Below are positions 34,030 to 43,718 of a stretch of 64,000 nt of DNA, piece after piece (within the stretch, counting starts at the first letter, position 1; each line of letters begins with the position of its first letter). The position numbers were made by a program, and so were the translations under genes. The notes under the pieces were generated by a model. It made no database searches, was not told the origin of the DNA, and was given only the letters and a program-made list of their open reading frames with translations. Origin of the DNA: CBDFGT01 sp965247225 (lineage in GTDB: Bacteria; Pseudomonadota; Alphaproteobacteria; Rhizobiales; Rhizobiaceae); assembly GCA_965247225.1 (NCBI GenBank), contig CBDFGT010000009.1, positions 310,001 through 374,000 of the forward strand. The letters are read 5' to 3'.

Positions 34030-35631
34030 ATGACTGACAAGATCACCAATTGGACGAAGTCCGACGATGCGAAGATCGAAGACGCCATCCGCCGCGGTGC
34101 GTCCCGCCGCGACCTCCTCAAGATGATGCTGGCAAGCGGTGTAGCACTTTCAGCGGGGGGCGCAGTCTTCAGTCGTGCCCGTCAGGCCGTTGCAGCAACG
34201 CCCGTATCGGGCGGGCATTTCAAGGCTGCCGGCCTCTCCGCGTCAAACGCTGATACACTTGATCCCGCAAAGGCTTCTCTTGGTACGGACTATGTGCGAT
34301 GCTGTGCGCTGTATAATCGCCTGACCTTCATCGACACTGCAGGCGTTGTCCAGATGGAACTCGCCGAGACCCTGGACACCAAGGATGCCAAGACCTGGAC
34401 AGCGAAGCTGCGAAAGGGCGTGACCTTCCACAACGGCAAGCCGCTCACCTCTGCCGATGTTGTCTTCGCGCTCAAGCGCCATCTGGATCCGGGTGTCGGT
34501 TCCAAGGTTGCAAAGATCGCTGCCCAGATCTCCGAGGTCAAGGCCATAGACCCCGGCACTGTTGAAATTGTGCTCACCGCTGCCAATGCCGACCTTCCCT
34601 ACATCCTGGCACTGCATCACTTCATGATCGTTCAGGACGGTACGACAGACTTTTCAAAGGGTATCGGCACCGGTGCCTTCACGCTTGAAACTTTCGAGCC
34701 GGGCGTGCGCTCGCTCATGACGAAGAACAAGACCTACTGGAAGCCGGGTCTGCCGCATATCGACTCTTTTGAATTCTTCGCTATCGGTGATGATAATGCC
34801 CGCGTCAATGCGCTTCTGGCGGGTGACGTCCAGTTTGCTGCTTCCGTAGACCCGCGTTCGGCCAAGCTGGTGGAAGGTCAGGATGGTTTTGAACTGTCCA
34901 AATCCACAAGCGGTAACTATACAAACCTGAATATCCGCCTTGACATGAACAAGCCGGACTTCGTGACGGGGATGAAATATCTGATCAACCGCGAACAGAT
35001 CGTAAGCTCGGCCCTGCGCGGCTTTGGCGAGATCGGTAACGACCAGCCTATTTCTCCTGTGAACTTCTACCACAATGCTGATCTGAAGCCGAAGGCATTC
35101 GATCCCGACAAGGCGAAACATTATTTTGAGAAAGCCGGCGTACTTGGACAGTCTATTCCTGTAATCGCCTCGGATGCCGCCAACAACGCCGTCGACATGG
35201 CCATGATCGTTCAGGCCGCGGGTGCGGACATTGGTCTCAATCTTGATGTGCAGCGTGTACCTTCTGATGGTTATTGGGACAAATACTGGCTGAAAGCACC
35301 GATTCATTTCGGCAACATCAACCCGCGTCCGACCCCGGACATCTACTTCTCGCTCCTGTATTCGTCCGATGCGCCATGGAACGAAAGCCAGTACAAATCG
35401 CCGAAGTTTGACCAGATGCTGCTCGAGGCTCGTGGTCTCCTTGACCAGCAAAAACGCAAGGAGATTTATGGCGAAATGCAGACCATGATCTCCGAGGAGG
35501 CGGGCACCATCATTCCTGCCTATATCAGCAATGCGGATGCGATTTCCAGCAAGGTCAAGGGCCTGCAGGCCAACCCGCTCGGAGGCATGATGGGCTATGC
35601 CATGGCCGAGTATATCTGGCTGGAAGCCTGA
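34030..35631 (+). CDS. ABC transporter substrate-binding protein (Dpp/Opp type), Tat-exported
   Basis: A 533-residue SBP family 5 protein. The N-terminal SRRDLLKMMLASGVALSAGG is a twin-arginine signal with cleavage near AVAA (about residue 56), so it is folded before export to the periplasm. Family blocks: ETLDTKDAKTWTAKLRKGVTFH.GKPLTSADVVFALK and NREQIV. Binds peptides, opines or amine-like cargo for the permeases downstream. First gene of the sbp-permease-permease-ATPase set. Confidence 0.92.
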   Translation: MTDKITNWTKSDDAKIEDAIRRGASRRDLLKMMLASGVALSAGGAVFSRARQAVAATPVSGGHFKAAGLSASNADTLDPAKASLGTDYVRCCALYNRLTFIDTAGVVQMELAETLDTKDAKTWTAKLRKGVTFHNGKPLTSADVVFALKRHLDPGVGSKVAKIAAQISEVKAIDPGTVEIVLTAANADLPYILALHHFMIVQDGTTDFSKGIGTGAFTLETFEPGVRSLMTKNKTYWKPGLPHIDSFEFFAIGDDNARVNALLAGDVQFAASVDPRSAKLVEGQDGFELSKSTSGNYTNLNIRLDMNKPDFVTGMKYLINREQIVSSALRGFGEIGNDQPISPVNFYHNADLKPKAFDPDKAKHYFEKAGVLGQSIPVIASDAANNAVDMAMIVQAAGADIGLNLDVQRVPSDGYWDKYWLKAPIHFGNINPRPTPDIYFSLLYSSDAPWNESQYKSPKFDQMLLEARGLLDQQKRKEIYGEMQTMISEEAGTIIPAYISNADAISSKVKGLQANPLGGMMGYAMAEYIWLEA

Positions 35632-35810
35632 TAGAAACCCGCGCTTTCCGGAGGGCCCGGCCCTCCGGATTTAACGCCGTGAAACTGTTCTGCCATGGAC
35701 GAGACAGTGCAATCTGTTGACTGAACTGTAGCAATCGGCTTTCTTTTTCAAAACGGTTGATGGGAAACTGGTATGTTCACCGGTATAGGCAACGCATGTG
35801 GAGATCACCT

Positions 35811-36764
35811 GTGAACTCTGAAATTTCAAACCTGATCCTGAAACGGCTCGCGGTTGCGATGATCACACTTCTGATTGTTTCCTTTGCCGTCTTTTTTACG
35901 ACGACCTTGCTGCCGGGTGATACGGCGACGATCCTGCTGGGCCAGGCGGCCACACCCGAAGCGGTTGCGGGGCTACGCGAGGCGATGCACCTCAATGACC
36001 CCGCTATCGTCCAGTTTTTCCGCTGGGGTTTCGGTTTTCTGACGGGTGATCTTGGGAAGTCCTATGCCAATAATATGGAGATTTCCGAGCTGATCGGCAA
36101 GCGGTTTGTGAACACGATGGAACTTGCGGGCCTCACGACGTTGATTGCTGTTCCCTTCGCGCTGACGTTGGGCATTACCTCGGCAGTGATGCGGGGATCG
36201 CTTTATGACCGGGTTGTTACCGTCTTGACCATAGGTGTTATTTCTGTGCCGGAATTTGTGATTGCATCCACGGCAGTCCTGATATTTGCTGTCTATCTGA
36301 AGTGGCTGCCGGCAATCTCTTTCGTCAATGAAATCCACTCGTTTTCAGACATGCTGAGAATGTATGCAATGCCGGTCGTCACGCTGACTTTCGTCGTTTC
36401 GGCACAGATCATCCGCATGACCCGTGCCGCTGTGATCGAGACACTTGGTACGCCCTACGTGGAGATGACACTTCTCAAGGGCGCATCGCGGAGCCGGATG
36501 GTTCTGCGTCACGCATTGCCGAACGCGCTGGGTCCGATCGTTAACGCCCTGGCGCTGTCTCTCTCCTATCTGATCGGTGGTGTGATCATTATTGAAACGA
36601 TTTTCAACTATCCGGGGATTGCCAAACTGATGGTAGACGCGGTCGCAACCCGTGACCTTCCGTTGATACAAACCTGTGCCATAATCTTTTGTGCGGGCTA
36701 TCTGGTCCTGATCACCATTGCCGACATCGTCGCCATTGTTTCCAATCCGAGGCTCCGCCGATGA
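35811..36764 (+). CDS. ABC transporter permease (DppB type)
   Basis: A 317-residue inner-membrane permease with six predicted spans. The family start is LILKRLAVAMITLLIVSFAVF, with LPGDTA after the first span and the EAA loop near YVEMTLLKGASRSRMVLRHALPNALGP contacting the ATPase. GTG 35811, seven bases after GGAG, is preferred over two upstream ATG codons that add non-family residues. Its stop overlaps the next start (ATGA). Confidence 0.9.
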   Translation: MNSEISNLILKRLAVAMITLLIVSFAVFFTTTLLPGDTATILLGQAATPEAVAGLREAMHLNDPAIVQFFRWGFGFLTGDLGKSYANNMEISELIGKRFVNTMELAGLTTLIAVPFALTLGITSAVMRGSLYDRVVTVLTIGVISVPEFVIASTAVLIFAVYLKWLPAISFVNEIHSFSDMLRMYAMPVVTLTFVVSAQIIRMTRAAVIETLGTPYVEMTLLKGASRSRMVLRHALPNALGPIVNALALSLSYLIGGVIIIETIFNYPGIAKLMVDAVATRDLPLIQTCAIIFCAGYLVLITIADIVAIVSNPRLRR

Positions 36765-37615
36765 CGCAGACCGTCACATCCCTGCCCGCAAACCGTTTCG
36801 GCTATACATTCAGTCCGGTCGGCATGATCGCCCTGGCAGTCATCCTGTTTTGGGCGGTTGTCGCTGTCTTCGCGTCGCACCTTGTTCCCTATCCGCCCGG
36901 CAAAATCGTTGATACAGATTATTTCGGACCGGTCAGCAGCAAGTTTTGGCTTGGTTCGGACTATCTGGGGCGCGATATGCTCTCGCGCATCATTATGGGT
37001 GCCCGCTACACGCTGGGCATCGCCCTTGCCGGTGTTTTCATTGCCTCGACGAGTGGTGTGATCCTCGGCATGACCGCAGCGGTCCTTGGAGGCTGGCTTG
37101 ATAGTGCGCTCAGCCGGTTCATGGATGCGATGCTTTCAATTCCCAGCAAGCTGTTCGGGCTGGTGGTGGTTGCAGCCGTCGGGTCGTCCCTGCCCGCCCT
37201 CGTCCTGACGCTTGCATTTATCTATACACCCGGCTCGTTCCGTTTCGCCCGTTCGCTTGCGGTCAATGTCAATACCATGGACTTCGTCGCGGTAGCGAGG
37301 ATTCGCGGCGAAAGCACCCTTTATCTGATCGGTGCCGAAATCCTGCCCAATATCATCCGTCCGGTTCTTGCGGATTTCGGCATCCGCTTCGTCTTCATCG
37401 TGCTGTTGCTTTCCGGTCTCTCCTTCCTCGGCCTCGGTGTTCAGCCGCCGCTGGCAGACTGGGGTGCGCTCGTGCATGAGAATATCCAGGGCATTTCGCT
37501 TGCATCGGCTGCTGTCATCGGTCCGTCGCTGGCCATTGCCAGCCTGACCATCAGTGTCAACCTGCTGATCGACAATCTCCCGCGCAAAATCCGGGATCGG
37601 AGTGCCTCAACATGA
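36761..37615 (+). CDS. ABC transporter permease (DppC type)
   Basis: A 284-residue permease. The N-terminal DppC-like segment (span 1, then FWLGSDYLGRDMLSRIIMGARYTL) and the EAA loop (VAVARIRGESTLYLIGAEILPN) are clear; the GLSFLGLGVQPPLADWG block is diagnostic of the family. The start overlaps the previous stop by four bases, and its own stop overlaps the ATPase start, showing tight translational coupling of the importer. Confidence 0.92.
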   Translation: MTQTVTSLPANRFGYTFSPVGMIALAVILFWAVVAVFASHLVPYPPGKIVDTDYFGPVSSKFWLGSDYLGRDMLSRIIMGARYTLGIALAGVFIASTSGVILGMTAAVLGGWLDSALSRFMDAMLSIPSKLFGLVVVAAVGSSLPALVLTLAFIYTPGSFRFARSLAVNVNTMDFVAVARIRGESTLYLIGAEILPNIIRPVLADFGIRFVFIVLLLSGLSFLGLGVQPPLADWGALVHENIQGISLASAAVIGPSLAIASLTISVNLLIDNLPRKIRDRSAST

Positions 37616-39267
37616 CAAGCCTTGTTGAAATCAGAGATCTGCATGTCGAGGCAACAACCGATGCCGGTCGCCGTATCGAGATTATCAAAGGCATCGATCT
37701 CGATATTGCCAGGGGCGAGATTGTTGCGCTGATCGGTGAAAGTGGCTCCGGCAAGACGACGATCGCACTGACGCTGCTCGGCTATGCGCGGCCTGGCTGC
37801 AAAATCGCCAGAGGCGCGGTGCGCGTTGACGGAAAGGACATGACCCGGCTTTCTGAACGCCAGCGTCAGCGGATACGTGGCACCGACGTGGCCTATGTGC
37901 CACAAAGTGCCGCCGCCGCCTTCAATCCATCAGCGACAATCATGGATCAGGTCATTGAGGTGACCCGTATCCATGGCCTGATGTCGCCGCCTGAGGCACG
38001 CCTTCGTGCCATCGAACTTTTCCGCTCGCTTTCCCTGCCTGACCCCGAAAAGATCGGGGACCGCTATCCCCATCAGGTCTCCGGCGGACAGTTGCAGCGT
38101 CTTGCCGCCGCCATGGCACTGATCGGCGATCCAAAGCTGATGATCTTCGACGAGCCAACCACCGCACTTGACGTAACGACACAGATCGACGTTCTCAAGG
38201 CTTTCAAGTCGGTTATGCGGGCAGGTGGCATTGCGGGCGTCTATGTTTCGCACGATCTCGCCGTTGTTGCCCAGATTTCTGACCGGATTGTTGTCCTGAA
38301 AGGAGGCGAGGTCCAGGAAACCGGCACAACGCAGGACATCCTCTCGAAACCGGAACACCCCTATACCCGTGAGCTTCTGTCCGCATTCGAGCCCAAACAT
38401 TTTGAATTTTCCGGACGCAATACTGTCCCGGCATCTGCGCTCTTGCGCATAGAAAATGTGGTCTCCGGCTATGGTCCTCTTCAACCTGACGGCCTTCCTC
38501 TTGTCCGCGCTGTCCGGTCGGTAAGTTTTGAACTCGAAAAAGGCCGTAATATAGGCATTATAGGCGAATCCGGTTGCGGAAAATCGACGCTTGCGCGAAC
38601 TATTGCAGGTATGCTGCCGGCACATTCCGGACGGGTCGTTTTCGAGGGGCGGGAAATGCCGCCTGCATCGAAAAACCGCAGTCGCGACCAGTTGCGGGAG
38701 ATGCAGATCGTCTTCCAGTCTGCCGACACTGCCCTCAATCCGGCAAAGCCGGTCGAGGATATCCTGGGGCGTCCCCTGGCGTTTTATCATGGCATGAACG
38801 GCCAGGAGCGCAGCAAGCGTGTGGATGACCTTCTCGATATGGTGCAGTTGCCGAAGACCCTGCGCTACCGGCATCCCGCGGAGCTGTCGGGCGGACAGAA
38901 GCAGCGTGTGAATTTTGCGCGCGCACTTGCCGCAGAGCCAAAGCTGATCATTTGCGACGAGATTACCTCTGCGCTCGACACGGTTGTCGCCACCGCCGTT
39001 ATCGAACTGCTGAAGGAACTGCAGCGCGAGCTGGACCTGTCCTATATTTTCATCAGCCACAATCTTTCGGTCGTAGAGGCTATCTGCGACGAGATCATGG
39101 TTATGTATCGCGGCGAAAAGGTAGAGCAGTTGACGCGAGAAGGTATCAAGGCACCAGTACATCCCTATTCTAAACTGCTTTTCTCTTCCGTACCCAAGCT
39201 TGATCCGGCCTGGCTGGACAATCTCGTGCAGGAACCGGAGCTCGTACGGCAATATGGCGGCGCCTGA
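37612..39267 (+). CDS. ABC transporter ATP-binding protein, DppD-DppF fusion
   Basis: A 551-residue protein holding two complete ABC domains. Domain 1: Walker A GESGSGKTT (about residue 43), signature VSGGQLQR, Walker B LMIFDEPT. Domain 2 from about residue 285: Walker A GESGCGKST, signature LSGGQKQR, Walker B LIICDE(I)T. The second Walker B has Ile-Thr where Pro-Thr is normal, a mild deviation. Between domains lies the oligopeptide-type C-terminal extension (HPYTRELLSA). It energises the permease pair. Confidence 0.93.
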   Translation: MTSLVEIRDLHVEATTDAGRRIEIIKGIDLDIARGEIVALIGESGSGKTTIALTLLGYARPGCKIARGAVRVDGKDMTRLSERQRQRIRGTDVAYVPQSAAAAFNPSATIMDQVIEVTRIHGLMSPPEARLRAIELFRSLSLPDPEKIGDRYPHQVSGGQLQRLAAAMALIGDPKLMIFDEPTTALDVTTQIDVLKAFKSVMRAGGIAGVYVSHDLAVVAQISDRIVVLKGGEVQETGTTQDILSKPEHPYTRELLSAFEPKHFEFSGRNTVPASALLRIENVVSGYGPLQPDGLPLVRAVRSVSFELEKGRNIGIIGESGCGKSTLARTIAGMLPAHSGRVVFEGREMPPASKNRSRDQLREMQIVFQSADTALNPAKPVEDILGRPLAFYHGMNGQERSKRVDDLLDMVQLPKTLRYRHPAELSGGQKQRVNFARALAAEPKLIICDEITSALDTVVATAVIELLKELQRELDLSYIFISHNLSVVEAICDEIMVMYRGEKVEQLTREGIKAPVHPYSKLLFSSVPKLDPAWLDNLVQEPELVRQYGGA

Positions 39268-39310
39268 TGCCAACCTGCAGGTGTGCATGAGATGGAGAGG
39301 TTGAGAACCG

Positions 39311-39790
39311 TCAGACCGGGAAAAGGCTTGTCAGTGGCAGGTGTGACTTGACAATAGGCGACTTCAGCACAACGAAGCTGAAATATTTGTCGATGCCGAT
39401 ATCCATGTCTGTCAACCGCTCCATGATAATCTGATATTCTCCTATACCGGCAGTTATGAATTTCAACAGATAGTCATAGCCGCCTGAGACAAGATGACAT
39501 TCAATGACCTGGTCGATCTTGCCGACAACCGCAAGAAATCGCGCAAAATCGACCTGGCGGTGATTTTTAAGTGTGATTTCCGTAAAGACAGTGAGTGTTT
39601 GTCCAAGCTTTCCCAGATTGATCTGCGCGGAATATCCTTCGATATATCCCTCTGTCTGCAACCGTTTTACCCGCATCAGGCAAGGGCTGGGCGACAGGTG
39701 AACAAGCTCCGCCAGTTCGACGTTGGTAATGCGCCCGTTTTTTTGCATCTCGTAGAGGATCTTGATGTCGGTACGGTCCAGTTTCATCAT
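39311..39790 (-). CDS. Lrp/AsnC family transcriptional regulator
   Basis: A 159-residue regulator. The N-terminal helix-turn-helix is in LDRTDIKILYEMQKNGRITN..LAELVHLSPSPCLMRVKRL, and the C-terminal RAM/ligand domain contains HLVSGGYDYLLKF. Lrp-type proteins form octamers that sense amino acids. It is convergent with the importer ATPase and divergent from the final oxidase; likely controls the island in response to its amino substrate. ATG 39790 (or the adjacent ATG 39787). Confidence 0.92.
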   Translation of the reverse strand: MMKLDRTDIKILYEMQKNGRITNVELAELVHLSPSPCLMRVKRLQTEGYIEGYSAQINLGKLGQTLTVFTEITLKNHRQVDFARFLAVVGKIDQVIECHLVSGGYDYLLKFITAGIGEYQIIMERLTDMDIGIDKYFSFVVLKSPIVKSHLPLTSLFPV

Positions 39791-39987
39791 TATTCTGTCG
39801 CCTTCCTGCTGCTTCCGGCAGCAGCATAAAATGCCGCAGGTCGCCAGTGCAAGTCTAACACATGCAGCGACTTTATCTACAAAGACGTGATTTGGAAATG
39901 GAGCATAAAATTCCGATGCTTGTTCTGTCGGGAGAACTATCTGCCGTGACGCCGATATCTCCGGCAACGAATGCGTCCATAATGGGC

Positions 39988-40355
39988 CTAGGGTGTGTCG
40001 TCAGTTATGGATTGGAACGTGGTTTGAGGGAAAATGGTCCAGTTTCAGGAGCAAAATCGCAGGAAGGCTGCGCATGTTCCGTCAAGGCCGCAGGCCGTAG
40101 CGAAAGATACATGCGCTTTTCCGGAATCAGGGCCAGCTTGTCATGTCCTTGCGGACATGGCGGCCCTGTCCCCTTTCAAGATTTTGCGACGCCAAAATGG
40201 ACCATTTTCACCAAATCCTCCGATTGCTGCGGAGTTTGCCGCTGAATGCGTTGAAAATGCTCGTGATACATTGGGTATCACTTGCGCTTTTCGCCTGTTC
40301 AGCAACAAAATCCGTCTCGCGCCACGGCCAAACCATAACTGACGACACACCCTAG
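39988..40355. mobile_element. MITE-like non-autonomous element with perfect 23-bp terminal inverted repeats
   Basis: The left end CTAGGGTGTGTCGTCAGTTATGG (39988-40010) is the exact reverse complement of 40333-40355. The CTAG at each edge could be a duplicated CTAG/TA target plus GGGTGTGTCG tips. A second, imperfect inverted pair (AAAATGGTCC near 40032, GGACCATTTT near 40200) lies inside. The 320-base interior encodes no recognisable transposase. It sits between the Lrp gene and the FAD oxidase, 27 bases before the oxidase start. The IS family cannot be named securely from the tips. Confidence 0.75.
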
Positions 40356-40381
40356 TATAAGGGGCAGAACCGGAGATGAAT

Positions 40382-41707
40382 ATGCCTGCGCCACTGACAC
40401 GGATTGATACGCCATCGGCCTTGCCCGACCATGCTGACGCCGTTGTTATCGGCGGCGGCATTATCGGCGTATTCACTGCCTATTACCTGACGCGGCGCGG
40501 ATTGAAAACCGTACTTGTCGAAAAGGGCCGGATCGGTGCGGAACAGTCCAGCCGGAACTGGGGCTGGTGCCGGCAACAAAACCGCGACGCCCGTGAATTG
40601 CCGATTTCCACGAAAAGCCTTGATCTTTGGGAGCGTTTTGCGGCAGAGACCGACGAAAATACGGGCTTTCGCCGCAGTGGCCTTCTTTATCTCAGCAATA
40701 ATGAGGTCGAGCTTGCAGGCTGGGCTCGCTGGGGCGAGTTTGCCAGGACTGTTGGCGTAACAACGCATATGCTCTCTGCTGTTGAGGCCACCGGGCGCGG
40801 GCGCGCGACCGGCAGAAGCTGGAAGGGCGGCGTATTTTCGCCTTCCGACGGGATTGCTGATCCGGAACAGGCGGCACCGGCCGTTGCAAGGGCTGTCATG
40901 AAGCTTGGCGGCATCGTGGTCCAGAATTGCGCCGCGCGCGGCATCGAAACCGCAGCCGGACGATTGAGCGCAGTGGTGACCGAACGTGGCACGATCAGGA
41001 CAGGGACGGCCATTCTTGCTGGCGGGGCATGGGCTTCATCGTTTTGCAGGCAACTGGGCATTCGCTTTCCGCAAGCATCCATCCGTTCGTCGATACTGGC
41101 TGTCTCTGAAGGTGCGGAAAATCTGCCGGATACACTCCATACCGCAGGGGTTACCATTACCCGCCGTGGACAGGGTGGTTACACAGTGGCAATCAGCGGG
41201 CGCGGCCGTGTCGATCTCACGCCGCAACAATTGCGGTTCGCACCGCAATTTCTGCCGATGTTCCTGAAGCGCTGGCGCAGTCTCGCGCCCGGCGGCCTTG
41301 AAGGACTTCACAGTGGCCACGAGACGCTCAGCCGCTGGCGGCTGGACGCGGAGACACCGATGGAGCGCATGCGAATCCTCGACCCCAAACCGGATGCGGC
41401 GACGATACGCCTGACCCGGGAACGCGCGCTTGAACTGCTGCCGGAATTGAAAAAAACCAAAATGACGGCTGCCTGGGCAGGCTATATTGATACAACCCCG
41501 GACGGCGTGCCCGGGATCGGAGAAATAACGAGGATTCCCGGCTTCATTCTGGCCGCAGGTTTTTCCGGCCATGGTTTCGGGATTGGCCCGGGTGCAGGAC
41601 ATCTGATTGCCGATATTGCGACCGGGGCGGAGCCACTGGTAGATCCGAAGCCTTATCATCCCGACCGTTTTGCAGCATCCTCCTGGGGTAAGGTCGCGGA
41701 CTTCTGA
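40382..41707 (+). CDS. FAD-dependent amino acid/amine oxidoreductase (DAO family)
   Basis: A 441-residue flavoprotein with AVVIGGGIIGVFTAYYL at the N-terminus, SSRNWGWCRQQNRDARELP in place of the usual flavin loop, and the C-terminal GYIDTTPDGVPGIGEI...AGFSGHGFGIGPGAG. Similar proteins oxidise D-amino acids, opines or secondary amines. ATG 40382 has GGAG six bases upstream; ATG 40376 overlaps that site. The ribosome site is close behind the MITE, so the element now lies in its promoter. Confidence 0.87.
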   Translation: MPAPLTRIDTPSALPDHADAVVIGGGIIGVFTAYYLTRRGLKTVLVEKGRIGAEQSSRNWGWCRQQNRDARELPISTKSLDLWERFAAETDENTGFRRSGLLYLSNNEVELAGWARWGEFARTVGVTTHMLSAVEATGRGRATGRSWKGGVFSPSDGIADPEQAAPAVARAVMKLGGIVVQNCAARGIETAAGRLSAVVTERGTIRTGTAILAGGAWASSFCRQLGIRFPQASIRSSILAVSEGAENLPDTLHTAGVTITRRGQGGYTVAISGRGRVDLTPQQLRFAPQFLPMFLKRWRSLAPGGLEGLHSGHETLSRWRLDAETPMERMRILDPKPDAATIRLTRERALELLPELKKTKMTAAWAGYIDTTPDGVPGIGEITRIPGFILAAGFSGHGFGIGPGAGHLIADIATGAEPLVDPKPYHPDRFAASSWGKVADF

Positions 41708-41999
41708 ACCGGTCCATGGCTGACGTTAACGTGCCCCGCAAGTCCGGTGATCAAGCTGTCGTAACCCGATACCGTCCGGCTGTTTGCCGACAATGTTCTT
41801 TTCTTTTTCCTTGAGGTCCATGATCCGCCGCATGCGCCAGGACGTCAAGGCGGGTGCAATCACGGTATTCAGGCCATTTTTCTCGTATCATCAATGAAAT
41901 CACGGTTCATGATCAACAAAACTTCATCAACCCCTGCGCGATTGAATGTGTATGTCCTCTGGTATAAACCGCCATAATAGTCGCAACATGCAACTGAAA
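41708..41999. other. Intergenic stretch before tRNA-Arg
   Basis: 292 bases with no recognised gene. On the minus strand a short frame (about 41730-41875) reads a basic segment with SWRMRRIMDLKEKEKN, which I cannot assign; it may be chance or a fragment. The stretch marks the right edge of the catabolic island. Confidence 0.4.
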
Positions 42000-42076
42000 T
42001 GGCGCACCCGAAGAGATTCGAACTCCTGACCCCCAGATTCGTAGTCTGGTGCTCTATCCAGCTGAGCTACGGGTGC
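42000..42076 (-). tRNA. tRNA-Arg (ACG anticodon)
   Basis: The complement folds as a 77-base tRNA: acceptor GCACCCG / CGGGTGC with encoded GCCA, D arm AGCTCAGCTGGATAGAGC, anticodon arm CCAGA-CTACGAA-TCTGG (anticodon ACG, read as ICG after deamination), T arm AGGAG-TTCGAAT-CTCTT. Confidence 0.96.
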
Positions 42077-42230
42077 GCAACACAAGAGCTTTGCCGCTTG
42101 CGTGGGCTTCTCCTAAATCGTCCGTTGTCCGAATGCAAGCCCAAATGTCAGAAAAATATATAATTCGGGAATTTTCTTTTAAAAACAGATAAATAACCGC
42201 AATGAAAGAAGCAGGCAATCTGACAGCGTT

Positions 42231-43718
42231 TCAATGCCTGGCGCGATATTGGTCCAGAGATGCCGGACGGTCGGGGATTTCTATGCAAAAGCGTGTTCCC
42301 GGCGAGGCTTTTTCCACAAGTGCAATGGTTCCGCCATGGGCAAGTACAAGTTCGCGGGCAATGGCAAGACCCAGTCCGGTTCCTCCCGAGCGGGCAGAAC
42401 CGCGGAATGCCTTGAACAGGTTTTCCCGCGCTTTTTGCGGCATGCCGGGCCCGGTATCATCAACATTGAGCATGACAACACTGCCGGATCTGTGAGCCGA
42501 AATGGTAATCTGCAAAGGCGGCATGTCATCATCCTTCACCCCGGCACTATCCTGCAGAAGAGCTTCCTGCGCATTGCGCACCAGATTGTAGATCACGCGG
42601 AACAATTGTTCGCCATCAGCTTCAATCTCCAGTTCCGGTGAGATCTGGATCACATGATCGATCCCTGACGCCGTGTCTGCCGACAAAAGGTCCAGCACAT
42701 CCTCAACCACCATGCGCACTTTCAAGACCCGGCGGCGTGGTACAGGCTCAGTTGCCTTGCCATAGGACATGACGGCAGTGGAATAGCTGACTGCCCGGTC
42801 AATCGCGCGCAGCAGCTTTGGCGCGAACCGCTTGACCACAGGATCATCAACATCTGAAAGCCTGTCGGACATCAACTGTGCGGAGGAGAGGATATTGCGC
42901 ATGTCGTGGTTGATCTTGGAAACCGCCAGTCCGAGATCTGCCAGATTTTTTTGCTGCCGCAAGGTTTTCTGCAATTGTTTCTGCATGATCGACAGGTGGT
43001 GTCCGGCAACGGCCAGTTCATCGCTCCCGGTTTCGGGAACCAGGACACCTGACGGGTCTTCGGGATTTTGAGAAAACGCCTGCATATTGCGGGTCATCTT
43101 GCGGATCGGGACAAGCATGATCCTGTTGATGGCCAGAAAAATCAGCCCTGCTGTAATCAGGGCTATGATAATCGACAGCAGGAATGCATTGCGGGCATAA
43201 AGCAGCATTGCGTCCCGAAGTGCCTTCTCCTCAAGAACAACTTCAATGCTCATCTTGCTGTCAGCTATAGGGCCCATCACGCGGATGATGCGGTTCTCGC
43301 CGAAAAACAGCGTCACAAAAGCATCCCGAATGTTCGACAGCGCAGAGACCTGTCCAAGATCATAGTCTGCATCCACACTCGGCGGCATATCTGCCATGGC
43401 AATGAGGTGGCGTGTCGAATCCTTGTCCAGAATAATGGCTTTGGTCCCGGTTGCCATCAGTGTTCCGTCCTGAAGGCTGCGCGGCAGGTCAACCTGCTGC
43501 ATGCCGTCAATGACCACAGACGCCGCCGCCGCCGTGTTCAGGCGGTCCTCCAGCCAGCGGATACGGGCATTGGACACGGAAGGGACAAAGATCAGCACTT
43601 CGGCCAGCATCACAAACAGAATGGTCAACAGCAGAAGTTTTCCGGAAAGGCCACGCATGAACCCCGCCATTTGCGGCAGCACGTCCTGCGGTGTGTCCTG
43701 TTCTGCAATCCTGTCCAT
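42231..43718 (-). CDS. Membrane sensor histidine kinase
   Basis: A 495-residue kinase with two membrane spans (about residues 25-47 and 180-200) enclosing a periplasmic domain, then a HAMP-like linker, a dimerisation segment with phospho-acceptor His 271 in KINHDMRN, and an ATPase domain with N box LVRNAQEAL, G1 DTGPGM and G2 GGTGLGLAIA. There is no response regulator beside it, so it is an orphan here. The DMRN form of the H box, rather than ELR(T/N), is less common. The signal is unknown. Confidence 0.9.
   Translation of the reverse strand: MDRIAEQDTPQDVLPQMAGFMRGLSGKLLLLTILFVMLAEVLIFVPSVSNARIRWLEDRLNTAAAASVVIDGMQQVDLPRSLQDGTLMATGTKAIILDKDSTRHLIAMADMPPSVDADYDLGQVSALSNIRDAFVTLFFGENRIIRVMGPIADSKMSIEVVLEEKALRDAMLLYARNAFLLSIIIALITAGLIFLAINRIMLVPIRKMTRNMQAFSQNPEDPSGVLVPETGSDELAVAGHHLSIMQKQLQKTLRQQKNLADLGLAVSKINHDMRNILSSAQLMSDRLSDVDDPVVKRFAPKLLRAIDRAVSYSTAVMSYGKATEPVPRRRVLKVRMVVEDVLDLLSADTASGIDHVIQISPELEIEADGEQLFRVIYNLVRNAQEALLQDSAGVKDDDMPPLQITISAHRSGSVVMLNVDDTGPGMPQKARENLFKAFRGSARSGGTGLGLAIARELVLAHGGTIALVEKASPGTRFCIEIPDRPASLDQYRARH

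Noticed and set aside
42000..42076. tRNA-Arg as an integration site for the 22-42 kb island
   Set aside because: No integrase and no repeated tRNA 3' fragment at the other end could be found, so site-specific integration is not supported.
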